Source: Lentisphaerae bacterium GWF2_50_93
GTDB taxonomy: Bacteria; Verrucomicrobiota; Lentisphaeria; Victivallales; GWF2-50-93
DNA length: 64,000 nt
Direction: 5' to 3'
NCBI GenBank assembly: GCA_001804815.1
Contig: MHBI01000089.1
Location: forward strand, 1-64,000
Part shown: positions 50,056-59,259 of the stretch, one piece after another
Layout: each line of letters begins with the position of its first letter
How positions within the stretch are numbered: position 1 is the stretch's first letter
The notes under the pieces: model-generated
Seen by the model: only the letters and a program-made list of their open reading frames with translations
Told to the model about the DNA's origin: nothing
Database searches by the model: none
Translations under genes and position numbers: made by a program

Positions 50056-52674
50056 TCACCGCAGCAGATTCTGTATTTTCTTCCTCAGGATTTCCATGGA
50101 GAACGGCTTGGATATGAACTGCGCGTCCGGCGCCTGTATGTCGTGCTGCGACAGTACATCGTATGTATGCCCCGACATGTACATCACCTTGATCTCCGGG
50201 TGGATTTCGGAGAGGCGCACGTAGAGTTCCTTCCCGTCCATCACAGGCATGATGACATCGGTGAGCAGTATGTCTATCCTCCCCTTGTGCTTCCTGGCCA
50301 TCTCCAGGGCTTCGGCACCGCCTTCAGATTCAATAATATTGTAGCCGTTCCTCTTAAGCTCTGAAGAGACTATCCTGAGGACGGATGGCTCGTCTTCAAC
50401 GATAAGTACCGTCTCTCCTCTGCCGGGTTTTATCTCGACAGGGGCTTTTTGCTTTTCAAGGATCGGAAGCGCCTCGTCGGTGGCAGGCAGATAGATCGCA
50501 AATGAAGTCCCTTCCCCTTCCGAAGACCAGACTTTGATTCCGCCGCCATGCTGGTTTACGATCCCGTGGACCATGCTCAGCCCGAGCCCGGTTCCCTTGC
50601 CGCGTTCCTTTGTCGTGAAGAACGCCTCGAAGAGATGCGCCATGGTCTCCTTGCTTATTCCTGTTCCCGTGTCGGTGACCTTTAGGACCACGTAATTGCC
50701 GGGCTTTACTGCCGGATGGGAGTCAGGTATTTCCTTTTCAAGTGTTTCATTGTATGTCTCAAATGTCAGAAGTCCGCCTTTGGGCATAGCGTCTTTTGCA
50801 TTGACGGCGAGATTCATGACGACCTGCTCTATCTGCGCATAATCGCCCTTGATCATGGATATCCCTGGGGACAGGTGGTATTCGATCCTGATGTCTTCCC
50901 GGATGAGTCGGTTCAGGATGTTCTTGAAGGCGGCGATGAGATCGTTGAGATTGAGCGTAGTGACCTCCAGCATCTGCTTGCTGCTCAGGGCCAGGAATTT
51001 CTGTGAAAGCGTCTTCGCGCGTTCGGCCGCGCTCTTTATTTCAAGCACCCCGTTGTAGAGCGGATCGTCCTTCTTCGTCACGGAAAGAAGCATGTCCGTA
51101 TAGGCGAGGATCGGCACCAGGAAATTATTCAGATCATGCGCGAATCCTCCGGCAAGACGGCCAATCGACTCCAGCTGCTGCGCCTGCCTCAATTCCTCCT
51201 CGAGCCTCTTCTGCCTTGCCTGGTTCTCCTTCTGCTGGGTGATGTCCTGTATGGTTTTTATCAGATACTGCGGTTCTCCCAGCAGATCCCTGTAGACCTG
51301 GGCCCTTATGAGGGCATATATGATCTTCCCGTCCTTCCGCATGAGGCGTTTCTCATATTCCATGGGCTGCTGGCTTTTCTTCGCCTGATCCTCGAAATGC
51401 TTCATGACTGGAACATAATCCTCGGGATATGTGATGTCCTTGATGTTCTTGTTTGAAATAAGTTCTTCCGGCTTGTAGCCTATGATGTCGCAGAACGACT
51501 GGTTGGCCGTCCTGAATCTCTCGTCCATGTGGCAGGTGACTATCCCTATCGGCGCCTGTTCGATTATCAGCTGGTATCTCTTTTCATTGTTCAGCATCGA
51601 GATTTCCGCATACTGCTGGCTTGTCTTCGAGTGTTCAAGGGTGGCGAGCATCTTGTTTATCTCCCTGCTCAAGTCACCGAGTTCGTCGTTTCCGCTTTCA
51701 TCGACACGCAGGGAAAGATCGGACATCTGCCTTATCCTGCTGAACAGCTGGGAGTAGTCCCTGATCTTTGACAGTACCGCCCTTTCAAGGATGAAGTAGA
51801 TCAGCAGATAAAGAATTCCTCCTGAGGCTATCAGGCTGCAGATGAAGGTGATCAGGGCCTGCTTGCCAGCAGAATAGATTTCACGCTTGACCGTCATTTC
51901 TGCAATCAGCGCCTGCTTGTCGTGGACATCATTGATCGGCATGAAGACTGATATGGAATTGCCACCGGGGAATGATATGAGGGGTAGATTAGTTTTCCTG
52001 AGCTCAGTTGAGACATCCAGCATTTCAGCCGGCATATCCATGTCGGTCCTCGTGACGGTGAAATCCTTCTGGATGTGCCTGCCGATGCGTCCGATGAAAT
52101 CCTTGTCCAGGTAATTCCCCATGAGAAGCATTCCCCGTGAAGGGCCCTCCAGCTTGCTTGTCAGTATCGAGCACGCCGAGAAAATGAAGGGGGAACTGCT
52201 CGACATGAGAATTCCATGTCTGGAGTAGTCCTTGTCGTTGCCCCCATTGAATATTGCCTTGTTGGATTCAATGCACTCGATTATTTCCGGGGGCAGGGGG
52301 ATCTTCACCTTCTTCACCGGATCAAATGCAGTGCCGTATGTGATTTTCTGAGTATTGTCGATGAAGACCATCATGTCCACTCCAAGGTTGCCTATTGCCT
52401 GGTCCTGGAGGTTGGAGTCTATATAGGATTGATTCCTGCTTTCAATGAAAGCGTAGCTCTCATCCCATCTCCCCCAGTCGGCTGCAAGAGTGTCGAGCCT
52501 CGCCGTTTCCGACTTCAAGGCCTCAGAAAGCAGCCTGGCATTCTTAAGCATCTGATCTTCTTCAAGACGGTTAAGCCCCGAAAGTACCGCAATTGAGGAG
52601 AATATGGATATCAGCGCAGTCAATACGAGCAGGGTCGTCCCAGTGTAGACAAGAGCTTTGACGCGAAGTTTCAA
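50056..52674 (-). CDS. Hybrid histidine kinase with CHASE4-like sensor, PAS and receiver
   Basis: 872 residues. TM1 covers 8-30. A periplasmic CHASE4-like domain follows (LAADWGRWDESYAFIESRNQ at about 63-82), then TM2 about 275-298, HAMP about 298-350, and PAS about 365-485. HisKA has H513 in LAGGFAHDLNNFLVPILAYT. HATPase has MNLAVNAKDAMP, DTGTGIS and GKGTGLGLSMVHGI, and a C-terminal receiver has D806 in ILLTDVIMPVMDG. The attached receiver has no DNA-binding part, so phosphate probably passes on through an HPt protein encoded elsewhere. Monocistronic. Confidence 0.93.
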   Translation of the reverse strand: MKLRVKALVYTGTTLLVLTALISIFSSIAVLSGLNRLEEDQMLKNARLLSEALKSETARLDTLAADWGRWDESYAFIESRNQSYIDSNLQDQAIGNLGVDMMVFIDNTQKITYGTAFDPVKKVKIPLPPEIIECIESNKAIFNGGNDKDYSRHGILMSSSSPFIFSACSILTSKLEGPSRGMLLMGNYLDKDFIGRIGRHIQKDFTVTRTDMDMPAEMLDVSTELRKTNLPLISFPGGNSISVFMPINDVHDKQALIAEMTVKREIYSAGKQALITFICSLIASGGILYLLIYFILERAVLSKIRDYSQLFSRIRQMSDLSLRVDESGNDELGDLSREINKMLATLEHSKTSQQYAEISMLNNEKRYQLIIEQAPIGIVTCHMDERFRTANQSFCDIIGYKPEELISNKNIKDITYPEDYVPVMKHFEDQAKKSQQPMEYEKRLMRKDGKIIYALIRAQVYRDLLGEPQYLIKTIQDITQQKENQARQKRLEEELRQAQQLESIGRLAGGFAHDLNNFLVPILAYTDMLLSVTKKDDPLYNGVLEIKSAAERAKTLSQKFLALSSKQMLEVTTLNLNDLIAAFKNILNRLIREDIRIEYHLSPGISMIKGDYAQIEQVVMNLAVNAKDAMPKGGLLTFETYNETLEKEIPDSHPAVKPGNYVVLKVTDTGTGISKETMAHLFEAFFTTKERGKGTGLGLSMVHGIVNQHGGGIKVWSSEGEGTSFAIYLPATDEALPILEKQKAPVEIKPGRGETVLIVEDEPSVLRIVSSELKRNGYNIIESEGGAEALEMARKHKGRIDILLTDVIMPVMDGKELYVRLSEIHPEIKVMYMSGHTYDVLSQHDIQAPDAQFISKPFSMEILRKKIQNLLR

Positions 52675-52775
52675 TATGATTTCCCGTAGGCTTTAATTCT
52701 TGTTTTGTTGAAGTCCCCTCGGATCTAATTTAAAATTAAGTCCTTAAAAATCAAGCCGGCAGGGGAAATGCATCG

Positions 52776-55739
52776 TTAAATTCCCGCCAAGGTGCCCTTG
52801 TATGATTTGATGAGCTCTGCAAGCCCTGTGGAAAACAGCTTTTTCCCGGCAATGCAGATATTCACGGTTTCTCCTTTGAGAACCCTTCCAGCCATGCCAT
52901 GAGGGATGTTCCCCAGAAGCTTTTCGACCTTCGCCCTGTTTCCGGCAGGAACTGTCATTATGAAACGGCAGTTGCTCTCCGAGAACAGGATCTCTTCAGC
53001 CGACAATTCACCTTCGGCCGGAATTTCGGCGAGATCTATTTCAAGGCCAAGCCTTCCAGCGATTGCGATCTTCGCAAATCCGGCGGCAAGTCCGCCTATC
53101 GCAGGCGTGTGCAATGATGAGGCAAGCCCCTTTCCAGTGATATTGCTGACCGCATTGTAAATTGCGATTGACTTCTTTGCATCGACTTTCGGCACACTGT
53201 TCCCGGTTGCTCCGAGCATCGCATAGTATTCGCTTCCGCCAAGTTCGGATTTGGTCGGGCCTATCACATAGACCAGATCTCCGGGATTCTTCACGTCGAG
53301 AGTGACGGCTTTCCCTATGTCATCCATTTTGGCCAGTGCGCTGAAAAGTACCGTGGGCGGAATCGAGATCTTCCTGCCACCGCGGGTGCTGTCGTTCTTC
53401 ATGCTGTCCTTGCCGGATATGCATGGGACCTTGAAAGCCTTCGTGTAGTCGTAGAGCGCCTGGTTCGCCCTGACCAGCTGCGCCAGCTTGTATTCTCCGT
53501 CCGGCGTCTTGTCGCTCTGGACAGGATCCGGCCAGCAGAAATTATCAATCCCGGCAATGTGCCCGAGTTTTCCACCCACCGCGATTATCCTGCGGATGGC
53601 AAGGTCGATCACCGAAGCCATCATGTGGTAGGTGTCGATATCGCTGTAGCGCGGCAGAATTCCAGATGACAGGATTATTCCCTCCTTGCTCAGCTGCTCC
53701 GGCATCGTCACGGTCGCGTCGCTGACCACATCCCTGAACTTTCCGCTGAACGGCTTGATCACGCTGAGCCCCTTGACCTCATGGTCGTACTGCCTGGCCT
53801 TGTATTCGTCGGAACATACGTTGAGACGTCCGGGCATCCCTATGAAATCCTTTTTCAGATTGCGCTTGTCCAGCGACGGCTCCGCGAATTTCGGGGGATT
53901 CCATTTCGCCTTGAGCTTCATCCTCGGAAGTCCTTCATGCATGAATTCAATGTCGAGATATGCTATCGTCCTGTCCCCGTAGAGCACGTGGAACTTGCCA
54001 TTGTCGGTGAATTCGCCAAGAACAGTGACTTCTACATCCCTGGATTCAGCGAGTTTCAGGAACTCGGCGAGCTTTTCCGGCTGTACCGCAAAACTCATCC
54101 TTTCCTGCGCCTCTGAAAGTATTATCTCCCACGGCTGCAGCCCAGCATATTTCAATGGCGCCTTCCCTATGTCTATCCTGCATCCGCCACAGAGGCTGGA
54201 CATCTCGCCTATGCTGGATGAAAGACCGCCCGCGCCGTTGTCTGTGATGAACCTGTAAAGTCCCTTGTCCCTGGCCTCGTAAATGAAGTCGCCCATCTTC
54301 TTCTGCGTTATCGGATCCCCGATCTGGACTGCCTGCGTAGGACTGTCCTGATGAAGTTCTTCGCTCGAGAATGTGGCGCCATGGATCCCGTCTTTCCCGA
54401 TCCTGCCTCCAGCCATTACCGCCAGATCTCCAGGAAGGATTTTCTTGCTGTGCCCTGGTACGGATCCGACCTTTTTCGGAAGTGTCCCGACCGTGCCGCA
54501 GTAGACAAGCGGCTTGCCCAGATATCTGTCTTCAAAGTATTCCCAGCCTATCCCGTATGGTATCCCGCTCTGGTTTCCTCCGTCGATCACTCCCTTGTGT
54601 ATTCCGTCACGCAAACGCCTTGGATGGTGAAGCCCTTCCGGAACATCCTTTGCCGCCGTGAACGGAGAGCCAAGGCAGTAGCCCCAGACATTTATAAGCA
54701 GATTGGCTCCCTGGCCGGTGCCCATGGGATCCCTGTTGACTCCTACAATTCCGGTCATCGAACCGCCGTAGGGATCAAGCGCTGAAGGGCTGTTGTGTGT
54801 TTCAACCTTGTATACCAGGTCAATCTTGTCGTTGAATGCGATGACGCCTGCGTTGTCATGGAATACTGAAACAAGCCAGTCGACCTTCTTGGATATCTCA
54901 GCAGTACTTTTCATGATGTATGACTTGAAGCATGAAACGACTTTTGATCTGTTTCCGTTTTCATCGGCATAATCGATTTCGGCATCGAATATCTTGTGCT
55001 TGCAGTGTTCCGACCAGGTCTGGGCGAGAATCTCAAGTTCCGCGTCAGTCGGACAGTTCTTCAGGCCGGCCTTGCCGCGTCCCTTCGCCTTACGGAAGTA
55101 ATTCTGTATGACCTTCATTTCGTCCAGAGTCAGTGCAAGTATCCCTTTCCTGCTTATTTCCAGGAGCTTTGAATCCTCCACCTCGAGATTGATCTCCTTT
55201 ATGATTCCGCCTTCAGATTCCTTGACGAAAGGAAGGTTGAGCGGAATAGGGGAGCTGGCAAGATCCTTTTTTCCGTAAATCGCTATCGTCTCGATAAGTT
55301 CGTTCGCGAGAAGTTTCTTTGCGATCGTTCCAGCGTCGCTCTTGCTGAGGGCTGAGCCGTGGATGAGATATTCAATAGAGCTGAACACGAATTCGTCGTC
55401 GCGCAACTTTCTTCCAATGATGTCGCCGACCGCCTCATGCGCCGAACGTCCGACATTGTCAGTCACGCCGGGCCTGAATCCGACTACGATAAGCCAGTCG
55501 CATCCTGTGCCGGGTGTTTCGCCGACAATCCCCTTCTGCAGCACCGGGTTGGAGAGTTCAGCCGCGATTTTCGCAGCCTGCGCAGGCGTTATGTCCGCGA
55601 CTATCGTATATGCATCCCTGGTCCTGACCTTGTCGACAGGCAGCTTGAGGAAGTTGTGTATCTGCTTCTTGACCGATTCCCCGCGGGAGTCGCGCCACTT
55701 GTCATAATTTGAAATCTCTATCCTGTAATTCATGTTCAC
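52776..55739 (-). CDS. purL: Phosphoribosylformylglycinamidine synthase, PurS/PurL-type fusion without glutaminase
   Basis: Converts FGAR to FGAM in purine synthesis with ATP. The 987 residues lie between small PurL (about 740) and full-length PurL (about 1290). The N-terminal 160 residues look like two PurS-like ferredoxin folds (RIEISNYDKW to FRPGVTDNVG). The catalytic part has LAQTWSEHCKHKIFDAEIDY, KVETHNSPSALDPYGGSMTG and, later, GKDSMKNDSTRGG. No class I glutaminase domain is attached, so a separate PurQ must supply ammonia. No other pur gene is in the window. Confidence 0.93.
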   Translation of the reverse strand: MNMNYRIEISNYDKWRDSRGESVKKQIHNFLKLPVDKVRTRDAYTIVADITPAQAAKIAAELSNPVLQKGIVGETPGTGCDWLIVVGFRPGVTDNVGRSAHEAVGDIIGRKLRDDEFVFSSIEYLIHGSALSKSDAGTIAKKLLANELIETIAIYGKKDLASSPIPLNLPFVKESEGGIIKEINLEVEDSKLLEISRKGILALTLDEMKVIQNYFRKAKGRGKAGLKNCPTDAELEILAQTWSEHCKHKIFDAEIDYADENGNRSKVVSCFKSYIMKSTAEISKKVDWLVSVFHDNAGVIAFNDKIDLVYKVETHNSPSALDPYGGSMTGIVGVNRDPMGTGQGANLLINVWGYCLGSPFTAAKDVPEGLHHPRRLRDGIHKGVIDGGNQSGIPYGIGWEYFEDRYLGKPLVYCGTVGTLPKKVGSVPGHSKKILPGDLAVMAGGRIGKDGIHGATFSSEELHQDSPTQAVQIGDPITQKKMGDFIYEARDKGLYRFITDNGAGGLSSSIGEMSSLCGGCRIDIGKAPLKYAGLQPWEIILSEAQERMSFAVQPEKLAEFLKLAESRDVEVTVLGEFTDNGKFHVLYGDRTIAYLDIEFMHEGLPRMKLKAKWNPPKFAEPSLDKRNLKKDFIGMPGRLNVCSDEYKARQYDHEVKGLSVIKPFSGKFRDVVSDATVTMPEQLSKEGIILSSGILPRYSDIDTYHMMASVIDLAIRRIIAVGGKLGHIAGIDNFCWPDPVQSDKTPDGEYKLAQLVRANQALYDYTKAFKVPCISGKDSMKNDSTRGGRKISIPPTVLFSALAKMDDIGKAVTLDVKNPGDLVYVIGPTKSELGGSEYYAMLGATGNSVPKVDAKKSIAIYNAVSNITGKGLASSLHTPAIGGLAAGFAKIAIAGRLGLEIDLAEIPAEGELSAEEILFSESNCRFIMTVPAGNRAKVEKLLGNIPHGMAGRVLKGETVNICIAGKKLFSTGLAELIKSYKGTLAGI

Positions 55740-55959
55740 CGGAAATAATTAAGGTTTATGATAAAGTCCGTCATTATCAGCGAAAACAAAATTTATGTTA
55801 TAATTTGCAAAATTCTAGAGGTTTCCTCAACAATTAATGAATAACTGCACCGCTCACACTCTTGCTATTGACTTCGGAGATAAGTGAGTTATCCAAATAT
55901 GGAAATCGCCTGATAGAGACGAATGGGAAAGATATTGAAATTAGCAGGGCGTTAAATAA

Positions 55960-56049
55960 GGTCGGGACGGCATCGAAGTCCATAGCAAGAGTGCGACCCC
56001 GATCCCTGCCGGAAAACTCGACCTCACGGCACTCAAGAAGATGGTCTGA
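55960..56049 (+). pseudogene. Possible 29-codon C-terminal fragment
   Basis: The frame opens just after a TAA and ends in TGA at 56047. It encodes GRDGIEVHSKSATPIPAGKL, then DLTALKKMV, with GC-rich third positions like real genes here. There is no start codon. It may be the tail of a deleted gene. Short enough to be chance. Confidence 0.22.
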
Positions 56050-56268
56050 GACGCCCGGATGGGATAGTTGATAGCGTAGGGGTTGACCCTGTGCCCCCCG
56101 CGACTATAAAATTTCCAGTTTTAAAAGCAACTTGCAATGGCGATTGTCCATCATCTTTTTTTTTGGTGGCTGCTTTGCTTTTGCGTTTGCTAGATCTGGT
56201 TTTGATTCAATTATTTCTTTTACAAGTTCAAAATATCTGTGTCTGATTGCAAGAAATAGTTTTTTCGA
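56033..56268 (-). pseudogene. Frameshifted ankyrin-repeat gene remnant
   Basis: On the minus strand one frame reads KKLFLAIRHRYFELVKEIIE, then SKPDLANAKAKQ. After an A9 run (56156-56164 on the plus strand as T9) the next frame continues DDGQSPLQVAFKTGNFIVAG. Joined across the run, this matches one and a half ankyrin repeats (DLANAKxxxGxSPLxxAxxxGN). A one-base slip in the homopolymer would restore the frame. A stop codon (TAA) lies just upstream and no start is visible, so the remainder of the gene is gone. Confidence 0.5.
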
Positions 56269-56429
56269 TTAATTACAACACGCAACGGGGTGCTGGATTC
56301 CGCTGAAAAGCTTTGAAGCTGACAAGTGCGGAACGGGAAAGGCGTCTTTTTGGGGTTTTGCTATTTTCAGGAGGAATTCCTCATGCAAAGGAAAGTTTGT
56401 TGTTCAATACTGGTTGCTGGGAGTTGTTG

Positions 56430-56493
56430 GTAGTTAAGCCTTATTGGCTGTTCTTGATTTACTCGATGGAACACGCAGGATTGCGTTAACTAC
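56430..56493 (-). repeat. 64-bp palindromic element, copy B (inverted)
   Basis: The reverse complement begins GTAGTTAACGCA and ends AAGGCTTAACTAC. It has hairpins ACGCA-ATCC-TGCGT and AGCC-AATAA-GGCT inside GTAGTTAA/TTAACTAC ends. Its middle differs from copies A and C, but the stems are kept. Confidence 0.85.
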
Positions 56494-56704
56494 GACGTGC
56501 TTTTACAGGTGGAGCGGGGAGATCCGGGCTGGCTTGCGAGGAAGGCCGGCGAATGCGGCTTGAAACGGTTACATTCGATTCAGTTCATTAATCTTAGAGC
56601 CCGTACGCTTTTAGGTTTCGAAAACGTGATAAAATGCAATGAATCGCGGTCTTGACTGCACTGGGGCTTTATTATAAGATAACCTTGGTGTCCAAGGATT
56701 AAAG

Positions 56705-56782
56705 TGGTGGAGCTGAGGGGGATCGAACCCCTGACCTATACGTTGCGAACGTATCGCTCTAAGCCAACTGAGCTACAGCCCC
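56705..56782 (-). tRNA. tRNA-Ala (anticodon CGC)
   Basis: A complete cloverleaf on the minus strand. The acceptor GGGGCTG pairs with CAGCTCC and includes G3-U70, the alanine identity pair. The D arm is GCTC/GAGC. The anticodon arm ATACG-TTCGCAA-CGTAT has anticodon CGC, reading GCG codons. The variable loop is AGGTC and the T arm is AGGGG-TTCGATC-CCCCT. CCA is encoded in the gene. It is 78 bases long including CCA. Confidence 0.97.
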
Positions 56783-56955
56783 ACTGTGATTGTCTTGTGG
56801 GTCATTGAAATCCAATGCACGCAAATGAGCGGATAAAGTATCCTGTCTTCCTCTGAATTCAAATCTGTTGGAATTATTTAAGATTTCATTTCCAATATGG
56901 GAATTCGGGTTTAACTTAACAGCCGGTTCCGCCACACATTTTCAAGGTGATGACC

Positions 56956-58395
56956 ATGTTTCCATTCAAAGGTAGAAAAATGTTCCAGAAAGACGGTTCA
57001 TCGGGTGCCTCCAATGACAAGGAGTACAACGAGCCCGAAACTGACTCTGAGAACGAAGATTCGGCTCCTGCGGCGCGAGTCGACGACGGGGAGATTGATT
57101 CCCTCAACATATATTTCCGGCAGATGGCTGCAAACCCCCTTCTGACCAGCGAGGAAGAGGTGCATTATGCCAAGCTGTACAGCTCCGCCATCAATTCCTT
57201 CCGTGAAAACCTCTACGGCTTCGGGTTTGTAGCACTCGACCATCTGCTTATCATTGAAAAATGCACTGTCGAAAACCTTGACAGCTATTTCAACATACAT
57301 CTCTCTGCAGACCACAACCTGAACATTCCTGCGGAATCCGTGTTCGTGAAGTTCCCCGGCTGGAAGGACTCCATCAAGAAGGATTATGCAAAGCTCAGGT
57401 CGGCCTTCAGTTCAAACGACAAAAACATCGAGAAGTTCCGGGACAAACTAGTCAAGAACCTCATTGAACATCATGTCCAGAACGAATATCTCGAGGAATG
57501 GTATGAGGTCGCAAGGGAATATTTCCGTCAGACAGGAATTGTACCCGATAAGAAATCCAGGACGAAAGGTGCTTCAGGCGAGCTGAAGAAAATGGTTGAA
57601 GAGAAGGTCCTGATGGACGTCGAATCGTTCCATGTAAGGATGGTCAGATTGAAGGGATGCAGGGAGGAGGCTGAGCTCGCCAGGAAGAAAATGCTCGAAG
57701 GAAACCTCAGGCTTGTCGTCAGCATCGCCAAGAAATACCGCAGCAAGGGGCTTCCACTCACCGATCTCATCCAGGAAGGCAATATCGGACTGATGAAGGC
57801 CGTCGACAAGTTCAACCACACGCTGGGACACCGTTTCAGCACTTATGCCACCTGGTGGATAAAGCAGTCTGTCTCCAGGGCCATCGCGGACCAGTCAAGG
57901 GTGATAAGGATTCCAGCCCACATGGTTGCCACCATCAACAAGATGTTCCATGAGGAACAGAGATACCTCCAGAAAAACGGACGTGAGCCGACTCCCGAAG
58001 AACTTGCCGCAGTCCTTGAAATGCCTAAGGAGAGGATCAGGGCTCTCAAGAAAATGGCTCACCAGACGCTGTCGCTCCAGGCGCCAGTAGGAGAAGACGG
58101 AGAGTCTTTCCTGCAGGATTTCATAGCCGACTCCGACGGAGGAGATCCCGTGGAGAGCATGGCCTTCGAGATGCTCAAGGAGAAGTTGAAGGAGACCCTC
58201 GACACCCTTTCCGAACGCGAACAGCAGGTCATAATGATGCGGTTCGGCCTGATGGGCGAGAAGGAGAAGACGCTCGAGGAACTCGGCGCGCATTTCAATG
58301 TCACCCGTGAACGCATCCGCCAGATCGAGATCAAGGCACTGGAAAAACTCCGCCATCCGGAAAGAAGGAAGTTCCTCGACGGATATTTCAAATGA
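56956..58395 (+). CDS. rpoD: RNA polymerase sigma factor, RpoD family
   Basis: About 479 residues. Region 1.2 is DGEIDSLNIYFRQMAANPLL. A long spacer of about 170 residues follows (the non-conserved region). Regions 2.1-2.4 are LRLVVSIAKKYRSKGLPLTD, LIQEGNIGLMKAVDKF and TYATWWIKQSVSRAIADQSR. Region 3 is IRIPAHMVATINKM, and region 4 ends VTRERIRQIEIKALEKLRHP. The acidic region 1.1 is replaced by a short acidic start, so it could be a primary or group-2 sigma. ATG at 56956 has AAGG eight bases ahead; GTG at 56947 is an alternative. It overlaps the next gene by ATGA. Confidence 0.94.
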   Translation: MFPFKGRKMFQKDGSSGASNDKEYNEPETDSENEDSAPAARVDDGEIDSLNIYFRQMAANPLLTSEEEVHYAKLYSSAINSFRENLYGFGFVALDHLLIIEKCTVENLDSYFNIHLSADHNLNIPAESVFVKFPGWKDSIKKDYAKLRSAFSSNDKNIEKFRDKLVKNLIEHHVQNEYLEEWYEVAREYFRQTGIVPDKKSRTKGASGELKKMVEEKVLMDVESFHVRMVRLKGCREEAELARKKMLEGNLRLVVSIAKKYRSKGLPLTDLIQEGNIGLMKAVDKFNHTLGHRFSTYATWWIKQSVSRAIADQSRVIRIPAHMVATINKMFHEEQRYLQKNGREPTPEELAAVLEMPKERIRALKKMAHQTLSLQAPVGEDGESFLQDFIADSDGGDPVESMAFEMLKEKLKETLDTLSEREQQVIMMRFGLMGEKEKTLEELGAHFNVTRERIRQIEIKALEKLRHPERRKFLDGYFK

Positions 58396-59144
58396 AGCTC
58401 CCCGCAGCCACCCTTTCCACGGACAATGGCCTTGACATTCCCGTAGAGATCAATGTAAGGCATATCCGCAGCAGATACAGGATCACGATCTCTGAAAAAG
58501 GCGCAAGACTCACTATTTCACCTTCACTCGTCACGGAATCCGAAAAGATCCTGAGGAAGCATGCCGGATGGATCAGGAAACACTATCAGAGCATGAGGAA
58601 CTCCGTCCTGGACTCCAATCTGGTTGACGGATCAGTAATATTTTTCAAGGGGGAGAGGTTGACTCTCGGTATTTCGGAAGGCGACAATGCTGTCAGTTAT
58701 GATGCCGGGAGGGATGTCCTTCAATTCTGCGTTCCTGACAAGGATCCGGAAAATGTAAGGGACAGGCTGCGCCTCTGGTATTTTTCACAGTCTGCGAATT
58801 TCGCAAAAATCCTAGGCGCCAGATGGTGTTGTGGTTCCGGGAAGTTCAGAATAGACAGGCTTGTCCTGAAGGATATGGGTACGCGCTGGGGCACCTGCTG
58901 CAGCAGGCAGAGGATCATAACCCTCAACTGGCGGTTGATACTCGCCCCTGACGAGATTTACGAGTATGTGCTGCTTCATGAGCTTGCTCATCTCAAGGTC
59001 CCGAGGCATGGAAAGGATTTCTGGGATTATCTGGAGACGATATCGCCTGGTGCTTCCGTCAAGCGCTCCTGGCTGAACAAGAATGGATATCCAATCCTCC
59101 ACTTCCTCTCGGAAAGACGGCTTTCACCGGAGAGGATAATGTGA
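58392..59144 (+). CDS. YgjP/DUF45-type zinc metallopeptidase
   Basis: 250 residues. The C-terminal half has the gluzincin motif YVLLHELAHLKVPRHGKDFW, the two His and Glu plus a downstream His for zinc, preceded by MGTRWGTCCSRQRIITLNWR, all diagnostic of the YgjP/DUF45 family. The N-terminal half (IRSRYRITISEKGARLTISP) is the family's usual beta region. Its role in the cell is unclear. The start overlaps the rpoD stop (ATGA, 58392-58395), so the two are co-translated. Confidence 0.9.
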   Translation: MKLPAATLSTDNGLDIPVEINVRHIRSRYRITISEKGARLTISPSLVTESEKILRKHAGWIRKHYQSMRNSVLDSNLVDGSVIFFKGERLTLGISEGDNAVSYDAGRDVLQFCVPDKDPENVRDRLRLWYFSQSANFAKILGARWCCGSGKFRIDRLVLKDMGTRWGTCCSRQRIITLNWRLILAPDEIYEYVLLHELAHLKVPRHGKDFWDYLETISPGASVKRSWLNKNGYPILHFLSERRLSPERIM

Positions 59145-59207
59145 ACTCGGATTTGAAATATGATTAAAAAAAATTAATTTAATCGCATATGGAATTGTAT
59201 TTAAGGC

Positions 59208-59230
59208 ACCACAGGCAAGATGCCTGTGGT
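59208..59230. repeat. 10-bp hairpin repeat of the CAGGC/GCCTG family
   Basis: ACCACAGGCA-AGA-TGCCTGTGGT is a perfect stem about 30 bases before the fumarase beta-type gene. It matches the core of the larger element at 10122-10195. Being in the leader of the next gene, it could affect its expression. Confidence 0.7.
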
Positions 59231-59259
59231 ACATTATAGGAATACATCGGGAAGCAAGC

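Larger units (their letters stand above)
55741..56704. other. Gene-poor interval with decayed coding fragments and repeats
   Basis: There is no intact gene in about 960 bases. I see a TATAAT-like box (55799-55804), two coding-like fragments (55960-56049 plus, 56033-56268 minus), a GAGGAATTCCTC palindrome near 56372, a GGAATCC-type element (56290-56305 on the minus strand) and one 64-bp palindromic element. The sequence does not show tmRNA, RNase P or SRP RNA signatures that I could find. Confidence 0.55.

Noticed and set aside
55862..56071. 69-codon plus-strand frame
   Set aside because: Arg/Ser-rich composition looks like an off-frame reading over the remnant region; another frame there looks more coding-like.
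56497..56655. 52-codon frame starting GTG downstream of repeat copy B
   Set aside because: No ribosome site, no recognisable motif, length within chance.
55741..56704. tmRNA, RNase P RNA or SRP RNA in the gene-poor interval
   Set aside because: I looked for the conserved cores and 3' ends of these RNAs and could not find them; a covariance-model scan would settle it.
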